From assembly GCA_009692285.1 (NCBI GenBank), contig SHZO01000003.1:1-45890 (forward strand): 45,890 nt of DNA, read 5' to 3'. This DNA comes from Gammaproteobacteria bacterium (lineage in GTDB: Bacteria; Pseudomonadota; Gammaproteobacteria; Steroidobacterales; Steroidobacteraceae). The notes under the pieces were generated by a model. The model was not told the origin of the DNA. It ran no database searches and worked only from the letters and a program-made list of their open reading frames with translations. Positions 34,968 to 44,870 of this stretch are shown piece after piece. How positions within the stretch are numbered: the first letter of the stretch is position 1; every line of letters starts with the position of its first letter. The translations under genes and the position numbers were made by a program.

Positions 34968-35833
34968 GGTTTTGCTGCTAGTTCTGTGCGTAAATCAATA
35001 AAACCTTGCCACATTTTGTGAAATAGTGGCCCGGCTTTGCCAGCGCTAATACACTCTCCATCTAACAGAGTGACTGCCGAGATATCACGCGTGGCTGAGG
35101 CGAGCCAGATTTCATCGGCTTGGCGTAGTTGTGACTCAGTGACTGGAAGTACTTGACGCGGAATGTGTAGTCGGTCTGCAATTTCTTCAACTACGCTGCG
35201 GGTAGTTCCTGGCAGGATTTTATTTGACTCCGGTGGGGTGATTAAGACACCATCTTTTATTATGTGTACCGTTGAGGTACTGGCTTCTGTTAGGAAGCCA
35301 TCACGCAATAAAATTGTTTCCTGAGCTTGTGCATCGATTGCCAATTGCCGCAACAAAACATTTGGCAGTAATGAGATAGATTTAATATCGCAACGTGACC
35401 ACCGAGTGTCTTGCGTTGTGATACAAGCTAAGCCTTGAGCTATTTGTACTGTGCTGGGTCGTGGTAGCGGCGCACAAAAAGCGAAGACTGTAGGTTCAAT
35501 TGCCGGTAGTGGGGCATGATTACGACCATATTCGGCGCCGCGTGACACTTGTAAATATATATATAAATCTCCACCGCCATTGCGATGAATTAGCTCTTGG
35601 ATTAGTGTCTTCCAAATATGGCGTGTGTACGGATCACGTAGTCTGATTGCAGTGAGACTGCGCTCGAGTCGGTCAAAATGCTGTGAAAATCTAAAAGGCC
35701 GCGATTCAAAGACGGGTATTACTTCATAGGCGCCATCACCATAGAGAAAGCCACGATCTAAAGGGGAAATACGTGCTTCGCGTAGAGGTGGCCATTGACC
35801 ATTGAGAAAGCTAACTGGTAATGGTTCAGCCAT
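34961..35833 (-). CDS. dat: D-amino-acid (D-alanine) aminotransferase
   Basis: PLP-dependent class IV transaminase that interconverts D-alanine and D-glutamate with their keto acids. It has 290 residues. LDRGFLYGDGAYEVIPVF is the N-terminal signature, K151 in RCDIKSISLLPNVL is the PLP lysine, and E183 in LTEASTSTVH is the cofactor-tuning Glu. LPGTTRSVVEE binds the phosphate. Branched-chain or 4-amino-4-deoxychorismate enzymes share the fold, but the position beside dacA favours D-alanine metabolism. Confidence 0.9.
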   Translation of the reverse strand: MAEPLPVSFLNGQWPPLREARISPLDRGFLYGDGAYEVIPVFESRPFRFSQHFDRLERSLTAIRLRDPYTRHIWKTLIQELIHRNGGGDLYIYLQVSRGAEYGRNHAPLPAIEPTVFAFCAPLPRPSTVQIAQGLACITTQDTRWSRCDIKSISLLPNVLLRQLAIDAQAQETILLRDGFLTEASTSTVHIIKDGVLITPPESNKILPGTTRSVVEEIADRLHIPRQVLPVTESQLRQADEIWLASATRDISAVTLLDGECISAGKAGPLFHKMWQGFIDLRTELAAKPW

Positions 35834-35842
35834 GGCTTTACT

Positions 35843-37006
35843 TTAGCGCAACCAAAGCGCCAAGGTATCCATAACATTATGTGCCAGATTACCTTCTGAT
35901 ACAGTTTCAGCGGCAATTAATGGAACCCGTGCCACCACTACCTTGCCGTTGCGTACAACAGCTTCTCCGACACGCTTACCGACAACCATTGGGGCAACTA
36001 GGGGCTCAGTAAGGGTGGTAGTCATACGCAAATTAGTACCCTCACCGCGCGCCACTAGCGCTACGATATCCCGTCCTGGTGTGACGCCAATGAATTCTCT
36101 CTCGCCTTTGTAAAGCCGGGGTTTGAGGATGATTTCTCCCTGTTTCCGCAGCACCGATGATTCATAGAAATTGAAACCAAAATTTAGTAAAGTTGCGCTG
36201 CTATCTTCACGCTCACCTACAGAAGTTGCGCCAAAGATGGTGGTAATTAAACGCATACCTTTCCGTTGTGCAGAACTAGCCAAGCAATAACCAGCGCTGT
36301 CATGGTGTCCAGTTTTTATACCATCGACACTCGCATCACGTGTCAGTAATCCGTTTCTATTCTGCTGAGTAATACCACCCCAGACAAATTCTCGTAGTGA
36401 ATGCCATTTGTAAAACTCTGGAAAATCTCTGATTAGAGCACGCGATAGCAGAGCTACATCACGAGCGGTGGTGTAGTGATTGGACTCTGGTAAACCCGTG
36501 GCATTCGTAAAGTGTGTGCCAGTCATCCCAAGGCGTTTAGCTTGATCGTTCATTAACTGGGCAAAGCCTGCTTCAGAATTACCAATGCGTTCGGCAAGCG
36601 CAATAGCAGCATCGTTGCCAGATTGCACAATCATGCCTTTGAGCAATGCTTCAAGTGGTACAGCTGTCCCAACTTGAACAAAAGTTCGTGATCCCTCAGA
36701 GCGCCAAGCGCGTTCACTGATTGTGATTGAGTCGGTTAGGGTCAGATGCTTGGCTGCTAGCTCTTGGAATACGATATAGGCTGTCATCACCTTGGTAATA
36801 CTCGCTGGTTCCACCCGCAAATCCGGTTTCCTTTCTGCCAGTACGATCCCACTGGCGTAGTCCATAAGAATATAAGTGTGGCCGGCAACTTCTGGTGGCT
36901 GAGGTGCAGCCTGTAAATTTTTAGGTGTCAATAGAAGAACGATTGAAACGATAACAGTAGTGAATGGGATAAAACTTAAAGGCAATCGATGTAACACAGC
37001 GAACAC
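35843..37006 (-). CDS. dacA: D-alanyl-D-alanine carboxypeptidase (PBP5/6 type)
   Basis: Trims the terminal D-Ala from peptidoglycan pentapeptides in the periplasm. It has 387 residues with a signal peptide to about residue 34 (LQAAPQ). The penicillin-binding motifs are S69-x-x-K72 in PASITKVMTA, S129-G130-N131 in VQSGNDAAI, and K231-T232-G233 in GIKTGHHDSAG. The second beta-rich domain and an amphipathic C-terminal helix (HNVMDTLALWLR) for membrane attachment follow. It starts with GTG at 37006, eight bases behind GGAG. Confidence 0.95.
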   Translation of the reverse strand: MFAVLHRLPLSFIPFTTVIVSIVLLLTPKNLQAAPQPPEVAGHTYILMDYASGIVLAERKPDLRVEPASITKVMTAYIVFQELAAKHLTLTDSITISERAWRSEGSRTFVQVGTAVPLEALLKGMIVQSGNDAAIALAERIGNSEAGFAQLMNDQAKRLGMTGTHFTNATGLPESNHYTTARDVALLSRALIRDFPEFYKWHSLREFVWGGITQQNRNGLLTRDASVDGIKTGHHDSAGYCLASSAQRKGMRLITTIFGATSVGEREDSSATLLNFGFNFYESSVLRKQGEIILKPRLYKGEREFIGVTPGRDIVALVARGEGTNLRMTTTLTEPLVAPMVVGKRVGEAVVRNGKVVVARVPLIAAETVSEGNLAHNVMDTLALWLR

Positions 37007-37033
37007 AGGTAAACTCCAGAATAAATGATGCTG

Positions 37034-37918
37034 CTATTGTAAGCTCTCGACGCTGACCTGCGCCTTGTTAATGCCTATAAGTTGTAGTCGCAGCAGCATG
37101 TCATCTAGCTCTAGGGGCCCCTCGAGAGGCCCCAATATAACGCGAAATAAGATGTTACCTGCGCTGCGTAGTTCCCTGAGCCTTGAATTGCTAATACCTG
37201 CTGCTTTTAATCTAGAAACTAAAGATTCTGCGTTGCTGAGAGCGCTAAAAGATCCAACTTGCAAATAGCGTACGCTGTGTTCACGAACCAAATTCTCAGT
37301 GGCAACAGCGGTGGGCGCAGTTGGTGAGGAAAATTCTGTGGGAGGAATGATGGGCGGAGGCGGTGCATCGGTGCCTGCTTGCAGCACCTGCAATTCTACT
37401 TGTGCGGTCCCTGTACGAGTTATGTCTAGCTTCCAGGCGGCGGTGTAGGACAGGTCCACGATGCGCCCTTCTACAAACGGGCCGCGATCATTGATGCGTA
37501 CCACGACAGAGCGACCGTTTTTAAGATTGGTAATTCGTGCATAAGTTGGGATCGGCAACGTCTTATGAGCCGCTGTCATAGCATACATATCGTACGGCTC
37601 TCCACTAGAAGTGCGTTCAGCATGGAATCCCGGGCCATACCAAGAGGCTATCCCACGCTCTACATATCCGTTCGCACTTATTAGTACACGGTAGTGTTGG
37701 CCAAAGATCACGTAGCTCTCAGGGTTGCCATAGCGGCCACGCGACTCTTTGCGTGGAATAGCATCAGGAATATTAGCGATATCTTTGGGTACTTTTGGGA
37801 GGCCTGTCGGTAGCTTGGCTATATTCTTGGGTATAAGGCTTAGTACACTACATCCTGAAACCATAAATACTACTACCAAAAAAAGAACCGATAAACGGCA
37901 TAACTTTATGAGATACAT
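37034..37918 (-). CDS. rlpA: RlpA-family septal ring lytic transglycosylase lipoprotein
   Basis: An outer-membrane lipoprotein of 294 residues: the lipobox VSGC places lipidated C23 at the mature N terminus. The double-psi beta-barrel (about 85-175) has RGIASWYGPGFH, SSGEPYDMYAMTAAHKTL and RINDRGPFVEGRIVDLS, including the His and Asp that matter for glycan cleavage in the Pseudomonas enzyme. A SPOR domain (about 216-294, RYLQVGSFSALSNAESLV) binds denuded septal glycan. It follows mltB by one base. Confidence 0.94.
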   Translation of the reverse strand: MYLIKLCRLSVLFLVVVFMVSGCSVLSLIPKNIAKLPTGLPKVPKDIANIPDAIPRKESRGRYGNPESYVIFGQHYRVLISANGYVERGIASWYGPGFHAERTSSGEPYDMYAMTAAHKTLPIPTYARITNLKNGRSVVVRINDRGPFVEGRIVDLSYTAAWKLDITRTGTAQVELQVLQAGTDAPPPPIIPPTEFSSPTAPTAVATENLVREHSVRYLQVGSFSALSNAESLVSRLKAAGISNSRLRELRSAGNILFRVILGPLEGPLELDDMLLRLQLIGINKAQVSVESLQ

Positions 37919-37919
37919 C

Positions 37920-38984
37920 TTAAGGTTGCATTGTGATTTGCTTCTGAATTTCAGTGGCTATATCGTGCACTGCCATAGCATAAAGAATGCTGCGATTATA
38001 TCGGGTAATGACCTTAAAGTTATGAAAACCAATTCGTATATTTGGTGTGTCATGCAGTTCTGCAGGCAATAAAATTACAGCTGTTTCAGCAGGTATCATA
38101 GATTCAAAAATAATTTTTCTCTCACGTAAGCTAGCAGCTGTGTTATTCAAATCTAGATTCTTGCGTTCTAAACTTTCCATGATAGCAGGCAATGCTTCTG
38201 GCGCTGCACTGGCTTCAGTTAACACTAAACCGCCTCTTATCCAGCCGTTACCAAGAAAATAATTCGAAACGCTTGTAATAATATCATCCCAGTTATTAAA
38301 TAAGTCACGTTTACCATCACCATCTCCATCTAAAGCGTAGCGCCGGTAACTTGAAGGCATGAACTGTGGGGCACCCATCGCTCCGGCATAGGAGCCTAAT
38401 ACATCGGATAAATTGAAATTTTCTTCTTTAGACAACATCAAAAAATTTTCTAGCTCACTCTTAAAGAAATTACTGCGCGGAGGATAATTGAATCCCAATG
38501 TCATCAGTGCATCAAGGACATGCCAAGTACCTTTATTGCGACCATAGGAAGTTTCTATCCCAATAATTGCTACCACATAGGCTGGGTCGACACCGTATTT
38601 TTCATAAACACTATCAAGCTTTATGCGGTGCTGCTTCCAGAACTTAACGCCCTCTGAAATTCTCTCGTTAGTGACTAATTTGTCATGATATTGCCACCAG
38701 GGCATCACACTCTCAGCGGGGCGCGTCATCAATTGAATAATGCGTGGTTCCGGTTTGGCTTGCGCCAGCGTTGCCATGATTTCTTCTGCGCGCAGATGAT
38801 GTCGTTGTGCGATCTCAGTGATGAAGCTATAAATATCTGCGCGATTTAGATCAAAATTACTGACTAATTCAGGATTATTCAGCTCGGAGTTAGCAGGCTC
38901 TGTGGATGGAATAGGGACTTGCGCTAGTGCAGCTGAGATAGATACGGTAATTATCGTTATAAAACGAATGAAATGTAAATTCAT
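37920..38984 (-). CDS. mltB: Lytic murein transglycosylase B
   Basis: Cleaves glycan strands with 1,6-anhydro-MurNAc formation. It has 354 residues; the catalytic E144 lies in AIIGIETSYGRNKG. LGSYAGAMGAPQFMPSSYRRYA and LDGDGDGKRDLFNNWDDII are typical. Residues 1-22 form a signal peptide (SISAALAQ). Unlike E. coli MltB no lipobox cysteine is present, so this enzyme should be soluble in the periplasm. Its ATG overlaps the rodA stop by one base (TAATG). Confidence 0.95.
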   Translation of the reverse strand: MNLHFIRFITIITVSISAALAQVPIPSTEPANSELNNPELVSNFDLNRADIYSFITEIAQRHHLRAEEIMATLAQAKPEPRIIQLMTRPAESVMPWWQYHDKLVTNERISEGVKFWKQHRIKLDSVYEKYGVDPAYVVAIIGIETSYGRNKGTWHVLDALMTLGFNYPPRSNFFKSELENFLMLSKEENFNLSDVLGSYAGAMGAPQFMPSSYRRYALDGDGDGKRDLFNNWDDIITSVSNYFLGNGWIRGGLVLTEASAAPEALPAIMESLERKNLDLNNTAASLRERKIIFESMIPAETAVILLPAELHDTPNIRIGFHNFKVITRYNRSILYAMAVHDIATEIQKQITMQP

Positions 38985-40114
38985 TAGAGATTTGATTTTT
39001 GGTGAAAATGCAAAGACATTAGTATACCAAAGCTTGCTAGCATGGTCACCGCGGCGGTACCACCATAACTCACTAGTGGCAAGGGCACTCCCACTACTGG
39101 TAGCACTCCAATGACCATGCCTACATTAATAAATACATAAAAGAAAAACATTATTGCCACGCTACTAGAGAATAAGCATGCAAAGGTATCGCGCATTTGT
39201 GTAGCTAAATACAAAGTACGGAGCACGACCAAAAGATATAGTGACATTAAAATTATAGCGCCAAATAATCCTAGCTCTTCTCCCACCACAGCAAATATAA
39301 AGTCCGTAGAGCGTTCTGGCAGGAATGCCAGTTGTCCTTGCGCTCCATGCATGTAGCCTTTGCCAAATACCCCGCCAGAACCAATGGCAATAACAGATTG
39401 GATAATGTGATAGCCCGACCCTAGGGGATCAGAATCGGGATTTAGAAAAGTTAAAATGCGTTTTTGCTGGTAATTATGTAAAAAAGACCAACCTGCCCAC
39501 GCAAAGGCTAGGGCAGCTGTGCCTAAAAAGCTAAGTATGCGCCATGAAATTCCGGAAAAGATAACTACTGCAGTGCCAGCAGCTAGGATTAATATCCCTG
39601 TACCTAAATCAGGTTGAACTATAGTCAATCCTGCCGGCACTAAAATAAGTGGAATAAGCACACCTAATTCCCGACTAGTAGCGGGCAGTGATCGTTCGCA
39701 TAAATACAATGCACACATCATGGGCACTCCTAGCTTCATCAATTCTGAAGGCTGAAAGCGCAAGAGTCCTAGGTCTAGCCAGCGCTGAGCACCATTGCCA
39801 CTATAACCAATAATATCTACTAACAACAAGAGAATTAAGGCAATGCCATACAGCCATGGTGTGGCTAATTTGAAGACAGCTGGCTTAAGTTGCGCAAGTA
39901 TAACCATCACAGTTATTCCGATAAATATTCTTAATACGCTATATATCAGCCTCGTCCAATCACCACTTGTGGCGCTAAATAAAATAAATTGACCAAAGAT
40001 TAAAATACTTAAAATCCCAAATACTAATGGACCATCGAGGTGTAATCGATCCAATATCTTATCTGTTTTTTCGATGGCGTTAAGAGGCGTGATATTGTCA
40101 ATTTTTTGCCACAT
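38984..40114 (-). CDS. rodA: Rod-shape peptidoglycan glycosyltransferase RodA
   Basis: SEDS-family polymerase of the lateral wall that works with PBP2. It has 376 residues and about ten membrane spans. The conserved segments GAQRWLDLGLLRFQPSELMKL, QPDLGTG, SGYHIIQSVIAIGSGG and FVGEELGLFG (here AVVGEELG) are seen, ending in LPLVSYGG. The ATG is preceded by a TAATG junction with mrdA, suggesting coupled translation and fixed stoichiometry. Confidence 0.96.
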   Translation of the reverse strand: MWQKIDNITPLNAIEKTDKILDRLHLDGPLVFGILSILIFGQFILFSATSGDWTRLIYSVLRIFIGITVMVILAQLKPAVFKLATPWLYGIALILLLLVDIIGYSGNGAQRWLDLGLLRFQPSELMKLGVPMMCALYLCERSLPATSRELGVLIPLILVPAGLTIVQPDLGTGILILAAGTAVVIFSGISWRILSFLGTAALAFAWAGWSFLHNYQQKRILTFLNPDSDPLGSGYHIIQSVIAIGSGGVFGKGYMHGAQGQLAFLPERSTDFIFAVVGEELGLFGAIILMSLYLLVVLRTLYLATQMRDTFACLFSSSVAIMFFFYVFINVGMVIGVLPVVGVPLPLVSYGGTAAVTMLASFGILMSLHFHQKSNL

Positions 40115-42057
40115 TATTCTTCTCGTTCTACTGCAACTGGTGCGGTTGTATTGTTCTCTTTCAGTGTGTCATGAGGTAAGGAAGGTGGAAATTTACGTTG
40201 TAGATAAGCGTCTAAAACAATGCGTGCAATAGGGCCAGCTACCCCAGAGCCACTACGGCCGTTTTCAACCAGCACTGCTACGGCAATTCTCGGCGCATCT
40301 GCAGGAGCGAAGGCTATAAACCAAGCATGATCGCGCATCCGTTCTGAAATTTTTGATTCATCATATTTTGCATTTTGTGCAATGGAAAATACTTGTGCTG
40401 TACCAGATTTTCCAGCAATAGCGTAGGGTGAATTATTCCCAACAGCAGTAGCGGTGCCTCCGTGGGTCACTGCTATCATGCCATCAATGACGCTATCCCA
40501 ATCTTCGGGTTTTCCTGCCTCAGCGCGTCTCAAGCGCTGCACTAAGAGTGCGGTAGTCTTTTGACTCACAGGATCACGTGTTGCACGTACTAGACGTGGC
40601 ACAAATCGTTCGCCCCTAGCGGCTATCACTGCCGTCATCTGCGCTAGTTGGATTGGAGTTGTGAGCATGTAGCCTTGCCCAATACCTAAGGTAATAGTAT
40701 CTCCTGGAAACCATACTTGGGCACTTTTTCCATTGAATTTTTTGCGTTTCCAATCTGGAGAGGGTAAAAGACCAGGTTTCTCACCACGAAGGTTGATACC
40801 AGTCAGCGCCCCTAAACCAAATTGCGCCAAGTAATCATGTATTCTGCGCACTCCTAGCTTATCTGCCAGTGCATAGAAGTAGACATCGCATGACTGCGCC
40901 AGAGCTGAGACCATGTCCATACTGCCATGCCCTCGTGGCTTCCAGTCTCTAAAGCGATGACTGATGCCAGGCAACATAAAGAAACCACTGCAATAATGGG
41001 TCTCTTCTGGCTTGATCAGACTAAAATTCAAACCTGCGAGTGCTACTACTGGCTTTAAAGTTGAGCCAGGTGGATACATGCCATTTATTGCACGATTAAA
41101 AAGCGGGCGATCCAGATTTTCATTAAGATCAGAAAACTCACTTTGCATAATGGAGCGAGCAAATAAGTTGGGATCAAAGCCTGGCCTGCTTACTAGCGCG
41201 ATGACATCGCCATTAGTTGGGTCTAGCGCGACTACTGCAGCTCTTTTGTTCCAGACCGCATCCTCTGCAGCTTTTTGTACTAGAAAGTCTAGGGTTAGAA
41301 ATAGATCATTGCCTGCCGTACTAGGTTGCTCTGCTAGTGCCTCCCAGTCTTTATTTAATTGGGCCGAGCGACCGTGCGCGTCAACAATAATTTGCCGTAC
41401 GCCATTAATACCGTGTAATTCCTTCTCATAGGCATCTTCAATCCCAATTTTGCCGATCAAAGATGTACCAGCATACGCATCACGATCAATATAAGATAAG
41501 TCAGATTCTGACACTGATCCGACATATCCGAGTGCATGCACAGCGTATTCACCTTGCGGGTAGTAACGCGTTAAGCGAGTATGAATATCTACGCCTTGTA
41601 AATTAAATCGATTAACAGCAAAGCGCGCCATATCCTCTTCACTAAGATTTAAGCGCAAAGGCACACTATCAAATGAACGTCGTGATCGAATAGTGCGCTG
41701 CGCTTCGAGTGCATCCTTGTTGGTCATAAGACCTATCTGCACTAAATATTGCAAAGTCTTTTGTAAGTTTGGCACGAGCTCTGGAACTAATTCCAGTTGA
41801 TATGATGGTTTATTTTCGGCTAAGATTAAACCATTACGATCATAAATTATGCCACGCGCAGCCTGTATTGGTTCGTTGCGCACATGGTTATCCAACGCTA
41901 ATCCAGCGTAGTGTGTATGTCTGTAAAGTTGTAACCAGATCAAACGTGCAAATAAAGAGATGAATAAGAGACCAATTATTATTATCGAGACAATCACACG
42001 CCGTCTAAACAGCTTCAGTTCTTGCCACATATCTTTAATTATTGTCTGGGCTTTCAT
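40114..42057 (-). CDS. mrdA: Penicillin-binding protein 2
   Basis: Class B transpeptidase of the elongasome. It has 647 residues. One membrane anchor at about 20-41 is followed by the pedestal domain (NEPIQAARGIIYDRNGLILA). The transpeptidase domain carries S332-x-x-K335 in PPGSTLKPVV, the SxN-type motif in AQSCDVYFY, and KSG in AGKSGTAQVF. It shares its stop with the rodA start (TAATG) and follows mreD by seven bases. Confidence 0.96.
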   Translation of the reverse strand: MKAQTIIKDMWQELKLFRRRVIVSIIIIGLLFISLFARLIWLQLYRHTHYAGLALDNHVRNEPIQAARGIIYDRNGLILAENKPSYQLELVPELVPNLQKTLQYLVQIGLMTNKDALEAQRTIRSRRSFDSVPLRLNLSEEDMARFAVNRFNLQGVDIHTRLTRYYPQGEYAVHALGYVGSVSESDLSYIDRDAYAGTSLIGKIGIEDAYEKELHGINGVRQIIVDAHGRSAQLNKDWEALAEQPSTAGNDLFLTLDFLVQKAAEDAVWNKRAAVVALDPTNGDVIALVSRPGFDPNLFARSIMQSEFSDLNENLDRPLFNRAINGMYPPGSTLKPVVALAGLNFSLIKPEETHYCSGFFMLPGISHRFRDWKPRGHGSMDMVSALAQSCDVYFYALADKLGVRRIHDYLAQFGLGALTGINLRGEKPGLLPSPDWKRKKFNGKSAQVWFPGDTITLGIGQGYMLTTPIQLAQMTAVIAARGERFVPRLVRATRDPVSQKTTALLVQRLRRAEAGKPEDWDSVIDGMIAVTHGGTATAVGNNSPYAIAGKSGTAQVFSIAQNAKYDESKISERMRDHAWFIAFAPADAPRIAVAVLVENGRSGSGVAGPIARIVLDAYLQRKFPPSLPHDTLKENNTTAPVAVEREE

Positions 42058-42064
42058 AGAGCTT

Positions 42065-42550
42065 TTAAACTAGTGTTTTTTTGGAGGGGCTGTGATCTAG
42101 CCACATTGCTGTAGAACACCAAAGTAAAACACTGGGGGCAATATACAGCCATCGCTCGATGCCACCAGTTGCCTGCCGAGTCCAGCCATCAATTAAATAA
42201 AGGACAGTTTCATTAAGTATAAGGAGAAATAAAACAAATATACTTTGCTGAAGTAGTGATTTCGTTCTCATCAGAAAATATTGATTAATTGCGATATAAG
42301 AAAAAATAGACAGGGCTAGCGCATTCTGTCCAAGAATATTGCTGCCGTAGATATCTAGCCCAAGACCAACAATAAAACTAAATCCAATGCCAACTACCCG
42401 AGGTCCTTTTAAGCAATAGTAGAGCACTAATAGGCTCGGAAAATTTGGCCAAAAAAAAGAATTAAAAAATATAGACGATAATATTTGTATTGAAAAAGCA
42501 AACAATATCATGAGGATCATTTGGGCCAGTGAAGGGTTTTTCGATGTCAT
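42065..42550 (-). CDS. mreD: Rod-shape-determining protein MreD
   Basis: A 161-residue inner-membrane protein with about five hydrophobic spans; it links the MreB filament to the PBP2-RodA synthase. LVLYYCLKGPRVVGIGFSFIVGLGLDI is split by a conserved GLGLD turn typical of MreD, and QNALALSIFSYIA follows. The chosen ATG at 42550 overlaps the mreC stop (ATGA); an in-frame TTG 11 codons upstream is unlikely. Sequence conservation in this family is low, so the position after mreC adds weight. Confidence 0.93.
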   Translation of the reverse strand: MTSKNPSLAQMILMILFAFSIQILSSIFFNSFFWPNFPSLLVLYYCLKGPRVVGIGFSFIVGLGLDIYGSNILGQNALALSIFSYIAINQYFLMRTKSLLQQSIFVLFLLILNETVLYLIDGWTRQATGGIERWLYIAPSVLLWCSTAMWLDHSPSKKTLV

Positions 42551-43383
42551 GGAGTTGCAAGTTTTCGCATCGGTTTTAGCCAAATAAAAGCCACAATGCG
42601 ATCGCTATCGATATTGGCAATTGTTTGTGCTGTAACTTGCACCAGTGGAGATATGCCATCACGGCGCACCTCAGAAACCCTAGCAACAGGCAACCCAGCT
42701 GGAAAAACCCCGCCTAAGCCTGAAGTCACTAACATATCGCCTGCACGGATATCTGTTTGAAAGGGCAGGAAGGGCAGTGAAACTGTCCCAGAGTTGCCGG
42801 TACCAAAAGCCAGAGTGCGTACGCCAGTTCGTATATTTTGTACTGGTACAGCACTCTCCCAGTCTGAGAGCAGAATGATCTCAGTGCTCGAAGCCCCTAC
42901 GCTTATGCTCTGTCCGAGTAGGGCGCCGTTTGCGATAACCGTTTGCGCTTTAAATATACCGTGTTGCGTACCGCGATTTACTCTTAAACGGATACTCCGT
43001 GCGTTTTCTTGCACGCTTATAATTTCTGCAGGTAACCAGTGTTCTGTAACTTTTAACGAAGTATCTTGGAGTTTGCGTAATTCAGTATTATCGCGAAGCA
43101 AACCCACAAAGTTAATTGTTTCCAATTCTAGCGCTAAGTTCTTAGCGCGCAGTTGCTTGTTTTCTTCTTGTAGTAGAGCGCGTTCTTGAAATATTTCTGC
43201 GCTCCATCGCCAAGCTCTCGAGGGTAAATTAAGAGCGAGCTGAATGGGCTCAAGTGCAGATTGCATAATGTAGCGAGAGCTAACGAGCCAGCCACTACGA
43301 ATATCCAAGAACATTAGTATTAATGCGATTAACACATAGGTTGCAAGATGCAAACCCGAGACTCTGTTCTGGGGTAGTTTCAT
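42547..43383 (-). CDS. mreC: Rod-shape-determining protein MreC
   Basis: A periplasmic scaffold anchored by one membrane span (about 12-30). It has 278 residues. A coiled coil follows (about 60-100: LLQEENKQLRAKNLALELE), then the two beta domains with VNRGTQHGIF, VIANGALLGQSISVG, LLSDWESAVPVQ and VTSGLGGVFPAGLPVARV. The start at 43383 lies 41 bases after the mreB stop. Confidence 0.95.
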   Translation of the reverse strand: MKLPQNRVSGLHLATYVLIALILMFLDIRSGWLVSSRYIMQSALEPIQLALNLPSRAWRWSAEIFQERALLQEENKQLRAKNLALELETINFVGLLRDNTELRKLQDTSLKVTEHWLPAEIISVQENARSIRLRVNRGTQHGIFKAQTVIANGALLGQSISVGASSTEIILLSDWESAVPVQNIRTGVRTLAFGTGNSGTVSLPFLPFQTDIRAGDMLVTSGLGGVFPAGLPVARVSEVRRDGISPLVQVTAQTIANIDSDRIVAFIWLKPMRKLATP

Positions 43384-43424
43384 TCGCCTATGGTCTGTTG
43401 TAAGCGTTTATGACGCCTGAGTCA

Positions 43425-44579
<1,155 letters not shown>

Positions 44580-44870
44580 ATGAGTCTTACCCGCAACGAT
44601 ATTGAAAGCATCGCCCGGCTTGCGCGCCTTGAGCTTACCGAGGCTGAAATTCCCATTTACGTAGATTCCCTCTCGCGGATCTTTAAATTTGTGGGTGAAC
44701 TGGATAGCGCTCCAACAGAGGGCACTACGCCGATGGCCCACCCGTTGCCGGGTCACTCACAGCGTCTACGCGCCGATCAGGTTTCAGAAGTTGATCAACG
44801 TGCGCGTTTTCAGCGCAACGCCCCGCAAGTTGAGGCCGGATTATATTTAGTGCCCAAGGTGCTTGAGTGA
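44580..44870 (+). CDS. gatC: Glutamyl/aspartyl-tRNA amidotransferase subunit C
   Basis: Small scaffold subunit of GatCAB, which converts Glu-tRNA(Gln) or Asp-tRNA(Asn) to the amide forms. The 96 residues show [14 protein letters not shown] at the start, and a central [13 protein letters not shown] followed by LRADQVSE. The ATG at 44580 has no nearby ribosome site and may lie very close to the transcript start. The stop overlaps the gatA start by GTGA. Confidence 0.95.
   Translation: MSLTRNDIESIARLARLELTEAEIPIYVDSLSRIFKFVGELDSAPTEGTTPMAHPLPGHSQRLRADQVSEVDQRARFQRNAPQVEAGLYLVPKVLE

Noticed and set aside
41012-41431. A 139-codon plus-strand frame inside mrdA
   Set aside because: Antisense to the PBP2 transpeptidase domain; no motif and no supporting signal.
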